Source of the DNA: Merdicola sp905200315 | Lineage (GTDB): Bacteria > Bacillota > Clostridia > TANB77 > CAG-508 | Assembly: GCA_902461935.1 (NCBI GenBank) | Contig: CABPZP010000003.1 | Span: 1 to 64,000 of the forward strand | DNA length: 64,000 nt | Direction: 5' to 3' | In this document: in pieces, positions 17,457 to 27,000 of the stretch | How the letters are laid out: the number at the start of each line of letters is the position of its first letter | How positions within the stretch are numbered: position 1 is the first letter of the stretch | Position numbers and translations under genes: made by a program | The notes under the pieces: generated by a model | What the model was told of the DNA's origin: nothing | What the model saw: only the letters and a program-made list of their open reading frames with translations | Database searches by the model: none

Positions 17457-18560
17457 TTATTTTGATGAAGATGTTGTTGTTGAAGAAGATGATGATGTTG
17501 TTGTTGATGTTTCTCCTCCACTTAGTGCTTCTAAATAATTTTGTCTTAATTCTTTTTGTTTTTGTATTTGATCTTCAATTCCTTTTTCAACATTATCTGC
17601 TGAGTCTTCTGTATTTTTGTTTAGATTGTTATTTACATTTCCATTTCTTTGGTCTGTGTTGTATCTAGCCCAAAGTGCATTTTTAGCTGTTTCAACAATA
17701 TTGCTATCGTTATTTATTAAATCCATTGTTTCTTTGCTAACAGGATATGTTGGTGTAGATTTTGCTTGATTTCCTGGATCTGTGTATTTGGTTGCATATA
17801 ATTCTGAACCTTTCATTATGTATGCTTCTACTATTGCATTACTCATTGTTAAAATTTCATCTTCTGACATTTTTACTTCTATTGTGTCTGTTGAAGGAAC
17901 TCCTGCTATGTCTGGTATATTTACTTCTTTTTTAGAAACAACTATATAATCTGTTCCATTTGGTAAACGTAAACGTATATCCACAAAATCTCCAGTTTCT
18001 AATGTTGTTGGTAATGTAACCATATTAAATTCTTGTGTTCTTACGTCATCTGTATTTACTTCATCACTTTGTGCAACTAATTCTCTAGTTAAAACTGTAT
18101 TTGCTTTCATATCTACTTTTGCAATTAAAGGAACTTCTGTTAATTTTAATGTTTCATTATCTTTTATGTAGTTTCCGTTGTCATCTTGTGTAATTCTAAC
18201 TGTTTTATTTCCATCTTTTACATATAAACCTTGAGAATCTGTATATATTTCGTTTCCACTTTCATCTTGTAATGAATAGCTTGAAAATACAGAACTATCA
18301 CTTATTGCATTGCTTGGTACTGTTGTTCTACTAACAGTCAACATTTTTAACATATCTGATGTTACTGCTTGTCCAGATGATACATCTGTTGTTAATGTAT
18401 ATACCTGAACCATACTTGCTTTCAATTTTTTTTCTGCATCTATTTTTTGGTATAGCATATAGCCTAAACCTCCAATAACTATTGCACATAGTAACAATGT
18501 TATTAATACACCTTTCCAAAATGATAATTTCTTTTGTCTTTGCATTGGATTACTTGCCAT
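17457..18560 (-). CDS. cpaB: CpaB-like pilus assembly protein (SAF domain)
   Basis: 367 aa with an N-terminal TM (about residues 16-37) and a SAF-like domain around VQVYTLTTDVSSGQAVTSDML. A later region includes VPLIAKVDMKANTVLTRELV, as in RcpC/CpaB proteins. The C-terminus ends in a run of Ser and Thr that could be glycosylated or wall-spanning. No secretin gene is nearby, as expected for a single-membrane cell. It is the first gene of the Tad-like locus. AAGGAGG lies 7 bases before the ATG. Confidence 0.8.
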   Translation of the reverse strand: MASNPMQRQKKLSFWKGVLITLLLCAIVIGGLGYMLYQKIDAEKKLKASMVQVYTLTTDVSSGQAVTSDMLKMLTVSRTTVPSNAISDSSVFSSYSLQDESGNEIYTDSQGLYVKDGNKTVRITQDDNGNYIKDNETLKLTEVPLIAKVDMKANTVLTRELVAQSDEVNTDDVRTQEFNMVTLPTTLETGDFVDIRLRLPNGTDYIVVSKKEVNIPDIAGVPSTDTIEVKMSEDEILTMSNAIVEAYIMKGSELYATKYTDPGNQAKSTPTYPVSKETMDLINNDSNIVETAKNALWARYNTDQRNGNVNNNLNKNTEDSADNVEKGIEDQIQKQKELRQNYLEALSGGETSTTTSSSSSTTTSSSK

Positions 18561-18677
18561 TTATATTTCCTCCTTATTTTTTCGCATTATTTTCATCTAT
18601 AACTTATTTTATAACAATTCTCGACTAAGTACAATGAATTTCAAAAACTGTAATATAGATTTAATATTTTTGTAATA

Positions 18678-19550
18678 TTATTGTAATATTTTATTTAAAA
18701 TATTTGCTACTCCGTTGTTGTTATTATCTTGTGTTACTACATCTGCCATTTCCTTTATTATTGGATTTGATTGCCCCATTGCTACTCCTACTCCAGCATT
18801 TTTTATCATAAGTTTATCGTTGATATTATCTCCTATTGCGATTACTTCTTCTTTTTTTATATTTATTTTTTCAATTAAATATTCTATTGCTGTCCATTTA
18901 TCTACATTTTTATTTGTTATTTCTGTGTAGTAATATTCTATTGGAACTTCCTCTGTTCCATCTTTTATAATTTTTCTTGACATATGTGATACATCTAATA
19001 CATCTATGTTATTTATTTTTTTAAATTTTTCAATTATTCTAGAAAATATAATTTCACTATCATCACATATTGTTATTTTTAAAAATTTATTATCTTCTAA
19101 GTTTTCAACATATTCATATACATTTTGGACAATATTTATATTAGTACGTTTGTCAAATGCTTTTTTACTATTTTCATAATTATAAAATACAACATTATAT
19201 TTTAACGATTTTGTTATTACCATATTTTCAGTATATATACTATAATAAATACTATTTTCATCACATATTTTAATTAGTTTAAGCATTTTTTCTTTGCTTA
19301 TAAAATTTTCATATTCTATTTTTTCTTCTTTCATATTATATAGCATTGAGCCATTTCCTGAAATATAGTAATTGTTTGCCCCAAGCTCATTTGCAATACT
19401 TTCTACAGAATTTCCTATTCTTCCAGATGATAATACAATTTCTACGCCTTTGTTTATTGCCCTTTTTATTGCTTGTTTATTTTCATTGCTAACTTCTCCA
19501 TAAGAATTTAAAAGTGTTCCATCTAAATCTATAGCAACTAATTTATACAT
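18678..19550 (-). CDS. Cof-type HAD-superfamily phosphatase
   Basis: 290 aa. HAD motif I DLDGTLL near residue 8, motif II LSSGR near 40, motif IV GDNINDKLMIKNAG near 235, with a large type-IIB cap between. Such proteins dephosphorylate sugar phosphates or cofactors in the cytoplasm; the substrate is not predictable. AGGAGG lies 6 bases before the ATG. It lies 117 bases upstream of cpaB on the same strand, so read-through into the Tad-like locus is possible. Confidence 0.9.
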   Translation of the reverse strand: MYKLVAIDLDGTLLNSYGEVSNENKQAIKRAINKGVEIVLSSGRIGNSVESIANELGANNYYISGNGSMLYNMKEEKIEYENFISKEKMLKLIKICDENSIYYSIYTENMVITKSLKYNVVFYNYENSKKAFDKRTNINIVQNVYEYVENLEDNKFLKITICDDSEIIFSRIIEKFKKINNIDVLDVSHMSRKIIKDGTEEVPIEYYYTEITNKNVDKWTAIEYLIEKINIKKEEVIAIGDNINDKLMIKNAGVGVAMGQSNPIIKEMADVVTQDNNNNGVANILNKILQ

Positions 19551-19597
19551 AAAATTTCCTCCTAATTATTTATATTATTTTTTATATTTTTTATTTA

Positions 19598-19660
19598 CGG
19601 GCGGACAGTGACGTCCGCTCCTACAAAAAACCTCCTTCAACCTGCAAGATTGAGCGGACG
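19598..19660 (+). repeat. REP-like palindrome plus partial family B element
   Basis: A GGGCGGAC-agtg-ACGTCCGC hairpin at 19598-19626 with CCTACA foot is followed by ccttcaacctgcaagattgagcgg, matching the 3' half of the family B elements. The 303-base gap between the HAD gene and the SASP gene otherwise holds only the SASP promoter. Confidence 0.7.
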
Positions 19661-19753
19661 TAAAAATATAAAATAAAAATTATTGTCTTCAATTTTATTA
19701 TAACATTAAAAAATTCTTTGACAATATTTTTTTCTTATTTACAAAAATTACCA

Positions 19754-19782
19754 GAATATTAAAATCAAAATTACGCATCATA
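19754..19782 (+). promoter_or_regulatory. Sigma-G-like forespore promoter of the SASP gene
   Basis: GAATA fits the sigma-G -35 pattern GHATR; after a 17-base spacer CATCATA fits the -10 pattern CATWHTA in six of seven positions. It lies about 70 bases before the SASP start codon, as expected for a forespore-specific gene. Confidence 0.6.
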
Positions 19783-19853
19783 ATTATTGAAAAGACAAAC
19801 AATGTTTTTTCAATAATACAAATTTAATCAATCCTATAGGAGGTGAACGAAGA

Positions 19854-20054
19854 ATGGCAAACACAAATAGTTCTAGAAAATTAGTTCCAGAAGCTATGTC
19901 TGCATTAGATAAATTCAAATATGAAGTAGCTAGTGAAGTTGGTGTTAACTTAAAAGATGGATACAATGGTGATTTAACATCTAAAGATGCTGGAAAAATA
20001 GGTGGACAAATGGTTAAAAAAATGATTGAACAAGCTGAAAGAAATATGAAATAG
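19854..20054 (+). CDS. Alpha/beta-type small acid-soluble spore protein
   Basis: 66 aa, DNA-coating protein that protects the spore chromosome. The germination protease site YEVASEVG lies at residues 23-30 and the family block LTSKDAGKIGGQMVKKMIE at the C-terminal end. A very strong AGGAGGTGA lies 7 bases before the ATG, as is usual for abundant spore proteins. It stands alone with its own sigma-G-like promoter and a terminator. Confidence 0.96.
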   Translation: MANTNSSRKLVPEAMSALDKFKYEVASEVGVNLKDGYNGDLTSKDAGKIGGQMVKKMIEQAERNMK

Positions 20055-20171
20055 TTTCTTCTCTGATTTTAACATTATAGTATTGTAGCTTATATGCAAT
20101 CAAACATTTTAATCTTATGTTAAACAGGAAATTAAGTTTTGTTTTTGTTTATTCTTCTTGTAGGAATACAT

Positions 20172-20203
20172 AAAGGCAGGATTTGATTTCCTGCCTTTTT
20201 TAT
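20172..20203. terminator. Bidirectional terminator between SASP and PBP genes
   Basis: AAAGGCAGGA and TCCTGCCTTT form a 10-bp stem with a 7-base loop, followed by T-rich sequence on the plus strand. It overlaps the stop codon of the convergent penicillin-binding protein gene. Confidence 0.85.
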
Positions 20204-22644
20204 TCATTTCTTTGTTCTTTAATTTCATTTCTTTTTTCTATTGTATTTGAGTTTGAAGTATTTTGCTTGTTATTATTTTCATTTGTTGTGTTTTTGCTTG
20301 TATTTTGTGTATTAGTATTCTTATTAGTATTTGTCGTATTTTTTGAATTTGTATTTGTTTTATTTTCTGTTTTTTTGTTTTCTTGTACTGTATTTGTTTT
20401 GGTTGAATTTACAGTATTTTCTACAGTTTTATTTTTTTCTTCAACTTGTGTATTTTGTTGTTTTTGTGTTGTATTTTTACTGTTATTTGTTGTAGTTGAA
20501 TTTCCTTTATGTTCTGTACATTTTCCTGGTATTGTTCCAAATAAATAATACTCTGTGTATGTGTTTGGACAAGAATCTGTTGCAACCATTCCTGTTTCGG
20601 AGCATATTGTAGCTGTTTTCACTCCACTAGGCATTTCGAATGTTGTTCCTTTTAAATTTGAATGTATATCCTTCATTACTGCTGACCATAAAAGACCTGC
20701 TGGATTTTTTCCCTCATAATTTATTGTTTCATTCATGTCGAATCCATACCAAGTTGCAGCTGTATAATAATTTGTAAATCCACATAACCATCTATCATAA
20801 TTTTCATTTGTTGTTCCGGTTTTTGCAGCTACATCCATTCCTTTTATTTCGCAATATGGTGCAGTTCCGTTTGCTCCTTTAACTGGCTGTGTTAGCAGAT
20901 TTTTTAAAATATATGCAACTTCTTTTGAAAATATTTTTTTAGTTCTTTGTTTTGTTTTTACTATATCTTCTCCTGATTTATTGCATATTCTTGTATAAAA
21001 TGTTGGTTCAATATACTCACCATTATTTGCTATTGTACTATAACATGTTGCCATTTCTAAGGTTGTTAATCCTTTTTGCTCTCCTCCTAGTGATAAAGCT
21101 AAGTTATTGTCTTTTTCTGTTAAATTCTTAACTCCCATTTTTTTCATATATTTTATAGAAGTTTTTGGTTTTATTTCTTCTATAATTTTTACAAATGGTA
21201 TATTTTGAGAAGATTCTACCGCTCTTCTTACTGTTATTTTTCCTTGATATGGATCATAATCTCCTGGTTTATATTCTGTTCCGTCTATATTTGTAAAGGT
21301 TGTTTCACTGTCATCGTATACCGTAGAGGCTGTTATTTTTCTTTTGGCTAGTGCTGGTGCTAAAACTGCAAATGGCTTGCTTGCTGAACCTGTTTGCCTT
21401 AAACTCATTGTTGCTCTGTTATAGTCTCTTGATTTTGTTTTTTCTCCTAAACCTCCCACACAACCTACAACCTGTCCATTTGTATGATTTATTATAATCA
21501 TTGCAGCTTGCGAAGTTTTACCTTGTTCTTGTTTAGATTTTAATATATATTTATTTTTTTCAAATTCTTTTTCCATGCTTTCTTGTATGCTTGTATCTTG
21601 TGTACTATATATTTTTAAACCACCATAATACAAATAGTTATTAGCAAATTCTTCTGTTATATGTTTCTTTTCTTTTAAATCTGCTATTATTTCTGTAATT
21701 AATGCATCTGTATGATATGAATAAACATTATTGTTTGATTCTATATTTCCGTTTTTAAATTTTAGTCCATTTTCTACTTCTTGCACTGCTTTTTCATAAT
21801 CTTCTTTAGATATATATTTTTTATCTAACATTTGAGATAACACTATTTTTGTTCTTTTTTCTATTTTATCGCTATTATCTTTATCTCCAAAGGGATTGTA
21901 AGAATTTGGAGAATGATTTAGTCCTGCTAAATAAGCACATTCGGCTATACTTAAATCTTGAACACTTTTATCAAAATAATATCTTGCTCCTGCTTCTACT
22001 CCATAAATATTTGGACCTACATATATTATATTAAAGTATGTTTCCAATATTTGTTCTTTTGAATAAAAGCTCTCCAATTCATAAGCCATAGCCCATTCTT
22101 TAACTTTTCTTGTAATACTGTTTGAATTATCGCCTGTTAAATTTTTTACTAACTGTTGGGTTATTGTGCTTCCACCAAAAGAAGCTTGCCCCCTATGAAA
22201 AACATATGACCCCATTGCAGCAATTGTTCTTTTTATATTTATTCCATGATGTTTAAAAAACTTTTCATCTTCAATTGCTATATAAGCATTTTTTAAATTA
22301 TCTGGAATTTGACTATAAGAAATATTTATTTTCTTCCTTTCAGAGCCAATTTCTGCAATAACATTTCCTTGTAAATCGTACACTTGTGAATTTGTTGCAT
22401 TCATCATATCTGAGCTTATTTTTTTCCAATTATTTACCGCTAAAAAACTAATAATTCCTAAGATAAAAATTGCTATTAGAAATAAAATTAAAAGTATTCT
22501 TTTTAATTTTCTAAACTTCGTTTTTTCTTCATCAGGTTCTAATTGAGATTTTTTTTGTTTCTTCTTTCTATTTTTACTAGTTTTTAATTCTTCATCTAGC
22601 TCTTTTTGTTTCACTCTCTTCCCTTTTGAATGCTTAGAAGCCAT
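20200..22644 (-). CDS. Class A penicillin-binding protein (PBP1A type)
   Basis: Bifunctional glycosyltransferase and transpeptidase, 814 aa. A basic cytoplasmic head of about 45 aa and a TM near residues 50-70 lead into a GT51 domain (EDEKFFKHHG, FGGSTITQQLVKN). The transpeptidase has SASK (SxxK), SSQN (SxN) and KTGTT (KTG). The last 110 residues are an Asn/Thr/Lys/Gln-rich low-complexity tail outside the cell. The ATG at 22644 has AGGAGG 8 bases upstream; an ATG six codons earlier overlaps that ribosome site and has none of its own. Confidence 0.94.
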   Translation of the reverse strand: MASKHSKGKRVKQKELDEELKTSKNRKKKQKKSQLEPDEEKTKFRKLKRILLILFLIAIFILGIISFLAVNNWKKISSDMMNATNSQVYDLQGNVIAEIGSERKKINISYSQIPDNLKNAYIAIEDEKFFKHHGINIKRTIAAMGSYVFHRGQASFGGSTITQQLVKNLTGDNSNSITRKVKEWAMAYELESFYSKEQILETYFNIIYVGPNIYGVEAGARYYFDKSVQDLSIAECAYLAGLNHSPNSYNPFGDKDNSDKIEKRTKIVLSQMLDKKYISKEDYEKAVQEVENGLKFKNGNIESNNNVYSYHTDALITEIIADLKEKKHITEEFANNYLYYGGLKIYSTQDTSIQESMEKEFEKNKYILKSKQEQGKTSQAAMIIINHTNGQVVGCVGGLGEKTKSRDYNRATMSLRQTGSASKPFAVLAPALAKRKITASTVYDDSETTFTNIDGTEYKPGDYDPYQGKITVRRAVESSQNIPFVKIIEEIKPKTSIKYMKKMGVKNLTEKDNNLALSLGGEQKGLTTLEMATCYSTIANNGEYIEPTFYTRICNKSGEDIVKTKQRTKKIFSKEVAYILKNLLTQPVKGANGTAPYCEIKGMDVAAKTGTTNENYDRWLCGFTNYYTAATWYGFDMNETINYEGKNPAGLLWSAVMKDIHSNLKGTTFEMPSGVKTATICSETGMVATDSCPNTYTEYYLFGTIPGKCTEHKGNSTTTNNSKNTTQKQQNTQVEEKNKTVENTVNSTKTNTVQENKKTENKTNTNSKNTTNTNKNTNTQNTSKNTTNENNNKQNTSNSNTIEKRNEIKEQRNE

Positions 22645-22728
22645 TGTTTTTCCTCCTTTCATTTTTCTGTATTGTACATGCTGAAAATAATGAAAAAATA
22701 AATATTTCGAATGTGATTGAAATTAATA

Positions 22729-22758
22729 TGTAGTGGTCGGCGTCCTTAAGGCGACCCG
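22729..22758 (-). repeat. REP-like palindrome, family A, opposite orientation
   Basis: TGTAGTGGTCGGCGTCC-ttaa-GGCGACCCG, the reverse of most copies, so GTAG reads on the plus strand. It is in the 245-base gap between the PBP gene and the CofE-like gene, which holds no other visible feature. Confidence 0.75.
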
Positions 22759-22889
22759 TGTAGTAAAGCTACTTTTTATTTGTTATATGTATGCATTTAC
22801 CCTATTTCTTAAAATTTTAGATTAACTCATTATTTTGTTTAATTTATTATTTTTATTATTTTCATCATTTATAATTAAATAATAAAATT

Positions 22890-23588
22890 CTAGTCTTTTT
22901 TTCTAATTAAAATCAATGGAGTTTGTTGTTTGCCTTGACCTGTTGGATTGTCACTTATTAATTTTTTCAAATCCGCTTCTGACAATTCTATGTCATCAGA
23001 TTTTCCTAAAATCTCTTGTCCTAAGTCATTTGCATCTACTATCATTACATTTATTCCAAGTTTTTCTTTTATTTCATTACATACTCCTGTTGGATTTTCA
23101 GGCATTTGAATTCCTATATCTCTATATTCTGACCATATATGATCGTAAAATCCATCTAGTCCAGAAACTTCTTGTCCAACAATTTCGTAAAATACTCCTT
23201 TTTTACCAAATAATTTTGTTACTGCACTTGCAATAGATGCCCATAATACTTTTAATAAACCAACTTGGTCTATTGCATATTGCATTTTTATTGTTTCTCC
23301 AACTCCTACACCTGTATCTGGATGTGATGCAAATTTTGATAAAAATTTTGCCCAAAATCCTATTTTAATATCTTCTCTTTTTACAACTCTATTTTGGCAT
23401 AAAGCTATAATTTTTTCACTACTTGAAACTATATCTCCTTCTTGATATATAGGACTTATATATTCTTTAAATATATCTATATAGCTATCTCCTTGCTTAA
23501 CAAATTTTGTTTTTATTGCATATCTTAAATATGTGTCATCTCCTACTTTCATTTCTAAATTTTTACCATCGTTTGCTTTTAATTCCAT
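22890..23588 (-). CDS. CofE-like (F420-0:gamma-glutamyl ligase family) protein
   Basis: 232 aa. The opening region EGDIVSSSEKIIALCQNRVV matches the family's conserved block, followed by GVGVGETIKMQ and DANDLGQEILGKS in the later nucleotide/metal region, and a final PLILIRKK. True CofE adds gamma-linked glutamates to coenzyme F420; many Clostridia without F420 carry a related domain of unknown substrate. The ATG at 23588 has AAAGGA 10 bases upstream; an in-frame TTG three codons earlier lies too close to it. It is separated by 21 bases from the flippase gene upstream. Confidence 0.65.
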   Translation of the reverse strand: MELKANDGKNLEMKVGDDTYLRYAIKTKFVKQGDSYIDIFKEYISPIYQEGDIVSSSEKIIALCQNRVVKREDIKIGFWAKFLSKFASHPDTGVGVGETIKMQYAIDQVGLLKVLWASIASAVTKLFGKKGVFYEIVGQEVSGLDGFYDHIWSEYRDIGIQMPENPTGVCNEIKEKLGINVMIVDANDLGQEILGKSDDIELSEADLKKLISDNPTGQGKQQTPLILIRKKD

Positions 23589-23609
23589 TTTACTCAAATC
23601 CTTTCTTTT

Positions 23610-25064
23610 TTAATTTCTATTTAAAATACCATTAATTTTTTCTTTTATTTTATCTATAAACATAAAAACATTTTCATCTTTTAATATAAGAAGCATTCCT
23701 ATGTACACAGCTCCACCTATTGCAACTTGTACAACTATTGAAATAATTCCTACATCTATAAAATGTTTAATTAACATACATACTGCAAACATAATCAATG
23801 AAGATAATAAATAATTTCTCGCTCCTTTAAAAATATCTTTTATATTCAATTCATTTCTTACCATATATAGTTGAACTATTAAAACTACTAATTCAGATGC
23901 AACCGTAGCTATTGAAGCTCCTATTGAATTCCATAATTTAATTAAAATTATGTTTAATACAAAATTAACTGCAACACCTGCAAGTATTGATAATGTATAT
24001 TCTTTTTGTTTTTTAGTTGGTAATAAGTACTGTGTTCCTATTACATTTGTAGTTCCCATAAGTAATAATATTGGTGAAATTACACTCATTAATATTACTA
24101 CTTTTTCATAACCCTTTCCAAAGAATATCGGAACAAATTCACTTGCTACACTTATCAATCCAAATATCATTGGAAATGCTAAGAAAAATGTAAAATTAAA
24201 TGACCTTCTCATATATTCATTTAGCTTTTTAGTATCACCAGAAGCAAAAGTACTTGCCATTCTAGGTATCATTACAATACCAAGTGATGTAACAATTGTA
24301 AGTAAAATTCTTATAACTTTTTGACCTTGTTCATAATAGCCAACCTCTGTTTTATCTACTAAAATTGTTCCTATCATTGTTTTATCTAACATATTATAAA
24401 TTGTGCTTGCAATTTGAGGGATAAATAACATAACAATAGCATACGAATGTTTAAAAATATTTATATGATTTATTTTTATACCCTTAAAATACTTAGGCAA
24501 ATATAGCCATAATGATAAATTTCCAATTAAATCTGCTACAGAATAAATCATAAAATACTTACTTAAATCGCTTGGTTCCTTTACCAAAACAAATATTAAA
24601 GTAACACTTGCAAGTCTAACCATTATATTTCTTACAACAGTTCTTTTAAATTCCTCTAATCCTTGAAAAAACCAACTAATATCAAACATTGTAGCAATAA
24701 GTTCTATAAGCCAAATTTTGTAATAAACACCATATGGTTCGGAATTTACAAAAAATATACTATAAATAGCAATTCCAATTACAAGAGTTATAGCCCTAAA
24801 AAAAACTAACTCATAAAAAATTCTTTTACGCTCTTCCTTTTTCTCTTGAACATATGCAATTTCCCTTTTGCCATAAAGAGCAATCCCAAGACCACCAAAC
24901 AATATAAAATATGAAACAATAGAATACGTATAACTATAAATACCTATTCCCTCAGCCCCCAAAACTCTCGAAACATACGGAGTAGTAATAAGAGGCAAAA
25001 TCAACGTCAAAATCTGGTAAGTCAAATTATACAAATAATTCTTCGCAATACTTTTTTTAGCCAA
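23610..25064 (-). CDS. Wzx/MVF-type polysaccharide flippase
   Basis: 484 aa integral membrane protein with about 14 hydrophobic segments and the family start NYLYNLTYQILTLILPLITTPYVSRVLG, plus YYEQGQKVIRI near the middle. It flips lipid-linked oligosaccharides across the membrane for capsule, exopolysaccharide or wall-polymer assembly. No glycosyltransferases are next to it, so it seems detached from its pathway. The start is a TTG with AAGGAGA 7 bases upstream. The 5' third has a clearly different strand composition from the rest (plus strand A/C-rich), rising toward the repeat at 25155. Confidence 0.88.
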   Translation of the reverse strand: MAKKSIAKNYLYNLTYQILTLILPLITTPYVSRVLGAEGIGIYSYTYSIVSYFILFGGLGIALYGKREIAYVQEKKEERKRIFYELVFFRAITLVIGIAIYSIFFVNSEPYGVYYKIWLIELIATMFDISWFFQGLEEFKRTVVRNIMVRLASVTLIFVLVKEPSDLSKYFMIYSVADLIGNLSLWLYLPKYFKGIKINHINIFKHSYAIVMLFIPQIASTIYNMLDKTMIGTILVDKTEVGYYEQGQKVIRILLTIVTSLGIVMIPRMASTFASGDTKKLNEYMRRSFNFTFFLAFPMIFGLISVASEFVPIFFGKGYEKVVILMSVISPILLLMGTTNVIGTQYLLPTKKQKEYTLSILAGVAVNFVLNIILIKLWNSIGASIATVASELVVLIVQLYMVRNELNIKDIFKGARNYLLSSLIMFAVCMLIKHFIDVGIISIVVQVAIGGAVYIGMLLILKDENVFMFIDKIKEKINGILNRN

Positions 25065-25154
25065 AATATAATCTCTCCTTAAGAAAAAATTTTTCCATAT
25101 AACTATATCATTATATTGTTTTTAATGCAATTATTTTCACAACATTTCTATGTA

Positions 25155-25251
25155 AATCTGGGTCTGTAAATCTGGGACAGTCCCAAAGTTACACTTTTTG
25201 TTCTGTTTGGGTCTGTCCCAAAGTTACATTTTTTGTTCTTTCTGGGACAGG
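25155..25251. repeat. Family C repeat (gggacag type), solo copy
   Basis: Two tandem modules, each with (T)GGGTCTGTCCC or GGGACAGTCCC followed by AAAGTTACA and a T-rich stretch with TTTGTTCT. It matches the repeats that flank the transposase gene at 33260 and 34315. A partial extra module lies at 25155-25173. Confidence 0.85.
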
Positions 25252-25265
25252 TTTAGTTTTTGGCA

Positions 25266-25300
25266 TAAAAAATAGCACTTGTGTAAGTGCTATTTTATTT
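25266..25300 (-). terminator. Terminator of hpf
   Basis: AAAATAGCACTT and AAGTGCTATTTT form a perfect 12-bp stem with a GTGT loop, followed on the minus strand by a T-rich run. It begins a few bases after the hpf stop codon. Confidence 0.9.
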
Positions 25301-25301
25301 T

Positions 25302-25832
25302 TTATTCTTCTGGTACTACTATTCCATAGTTTTTTTCATCGTTTAGTTTATATATTACGTTTACTTTTCCTGTTTCTATGTTTATGAATGCTAGGAATTT
25401 GTCGTTTGGTTTTTCTTGTAGTTTTAATTTTGCATCTTCTATTCCCATTGGTCTTATTGAGTAGTATAGTTCTTTTATTACTTCATCTTCTATTTCAATT
25501 GTTTTTGTTTGCATTTCTTCTTTTGCTATTGAAGATGCATCTCTTAACATTTTTTCTTTTTTAGTTTTGAATTTTCTTATTTGTCCTTCTAATATATCGA
25601 TGTCTTTATCTATAGCTGCATATAAGTCTTTATGAGCTGTAACTGCTTTATATAAATCTCCTTTTACAGAAACTCTTATTTCTGCAACTTTTTCTGTTTT
25701 TTCAGATTTAACTGTAGCAACTACATCAAATTCATCATCAAAATATTTTTCTAACCTTTCTACTTTTTTTTCTACATATGCTTTTATTGCATCTGTTACT
25801 TCTAAATCTTTTCCTGTTACTTTTATATTCAT
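25302..25832 (-). CDS. hpf: Ribosome hibernation-promoting factor, long form
   Basis: 176 aa. The N-terminal S30AE domain (MNIKVTGKDLEVTDAIKAYV) binds the ribosome's decoding region; the C-terminal domain (KTIEIEDEVIKELYY, then NDKFLAFINIETGKVNVIYKL) dimerises it, giving 100S ribosomes in stationary phase. The two-domain length is typical of Bacillota. GAGGAG lies 8 bases before the ATG. A strong terminator follows. It is divergent from asd. Confidence 0.95.
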   Translation of the reverse strand: MNIKVTGKDLEVTDAIKAYVEKKVERLEKYFDDEFDVVATVKSEKTEKVAEIRVSVKGDLYKAVTAHKDLYAAIDKDIDILEGQIRKFKTKKEKMLRDASSIAKEEMQTKTIEIEDEVIKELYYSIRPMGIEDAKLKLQEKPNDKFLAFINIETGKVNVIYKLNDEKNYGIVVPEE

Positions 25833-25975
25833 AACAATCAGCTCCTCTCAAATTAGTTCTTTAGTAATAAATTACTGCTATACCCTCATTATAAACATAA
25901 ATATTAATTTATGCAAGTTTTTTCTTGGTATTTTTTTGCTTGCCTTAGCATAAATTTTATTATGGAGGTTTATAT

Positions 25976-26968
25976 ATGAGTAAAAAGTTTAAATTAGCCG
26001 TTGTTGGTGCTACTGGTGTTGTTGGTAGAATGGTTCTTAAAGTGTTAGAAGAGGCTAATCTTCCTATTGATGAATATAAATTCTTTGCTTCTAAGAGGTC
26101 TGCTGGTACTACTCTTTTGTTTAATAATGATGTTTATTTAGTTAATGAACTTGATATTTTTTCTTTTGATGAAGGTTTTGATTTTGCAATTTTTTCTGCT
26201 GGTGGTGATACAGCTTTAAAATATGCTCCTATTGCTGCTTCTAAAGGTTGCATTGTTATTGATAATAGTAGTGCTTTTAGAATGGACCCTTCTGTTCCTT
26301 TAGTAGTTCCAGAAGTTAATAGTTCTGCTATTTCTTCTAATGATAAAATTATTGCTAACCCTAATTGTTCTACTATTCAGGCTGTTGTTCCTTTAAAAGC
26401 TTTAGATGATAAATTTTATATTAAGAGAATTGTTTATTCTACATATCAAGCTGTTTCTGGTGCTGGAATGAAAGGTATTTCTGATTATAAAAATGGTATT
26501 AAAGGTTCTAGTAATTTAGAAAAGTTTCCATATCCTATTTTTAATAATTGTTTGCCTCATATTGATGTTTTTCTTGATAATGGTTATACAAAAGAGGAAG
26601 AAAAAATGATTAATGAAACTCGTAAAATTTTGGATAGACCTAATTTACCTATTACTGCAACATGTGTTAGAGTTCCAGTTTTAAATTGTCATAGTGAATC
26701 TATAAATGTTGAATTTGAAAATAGTTTTGATTTAGATGATATTTTTAAAATTTTAAATAATACTATAGGTGTAATTGTTCAAGATGATGTTAAAAATAAT
26801 ATTTATCCTTTAGCTATTAATGCTGATGGTCATAATGATGTTTTTGTTGGGCGTATTCGTAGAGATTATAGTGTTGAAAATGGTATTAATTTATGGGTTG
26901 TTGCTGATAACATTCGAAAAGGTGCTGCTGCCAATGCAGTTCAAATTTTAAAATGTTTAATCGATTAA
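25976..26968 (+). CDS. asd: Aspartate-semialdehyde dehydrogenase
   Basis: Reduces aspartyl phosphate to the semialdehyde for the lysine/diaminopimelate, threonine and methionine branches. 330 aa, with the NADP loop GATGVVG at residues 11-17, catalytic Cys131 in NPNCST, and GAGMKG and NCHSES active-site segments. TATGGAGG lies 8 bases before the ATG. It is followed 292 bases later by dapA, which uses its product. No riboswitch was recognised upstream. Confidence 0.97.
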   Translation: MSKKFKLAVVGATGVVGRMVLKVLEEANLPIDEYKFFASKRSAGTTLLFNNDVYLVNELDIFSFDEGFDFAIFSAGGDTALKYAPIAASKGCIVIDNSSAFRMDPSVPLVVPEVNSSAISSNDKIIANPNCSTIQAVVPLKALDDKFYIKRIVYSTYQAVSGAGMKGISDYKNGIKGSSNLEKFPYPIFNNCLPHIDVFLDNGYTKEEEKMINETRKILDRPNLPITATCVRVPVLNCHSESINVEFENSFDLDDIFKILNNTIGVIVQDDVKNNIYPLAINADGHNDVFVGRIRRDYSVENGINLWVVADNIRKGAAANAVQILKCLID

Positions 26969-27000
26969 TTAATTATTATTCTTTATAAAATGAAAATTAT

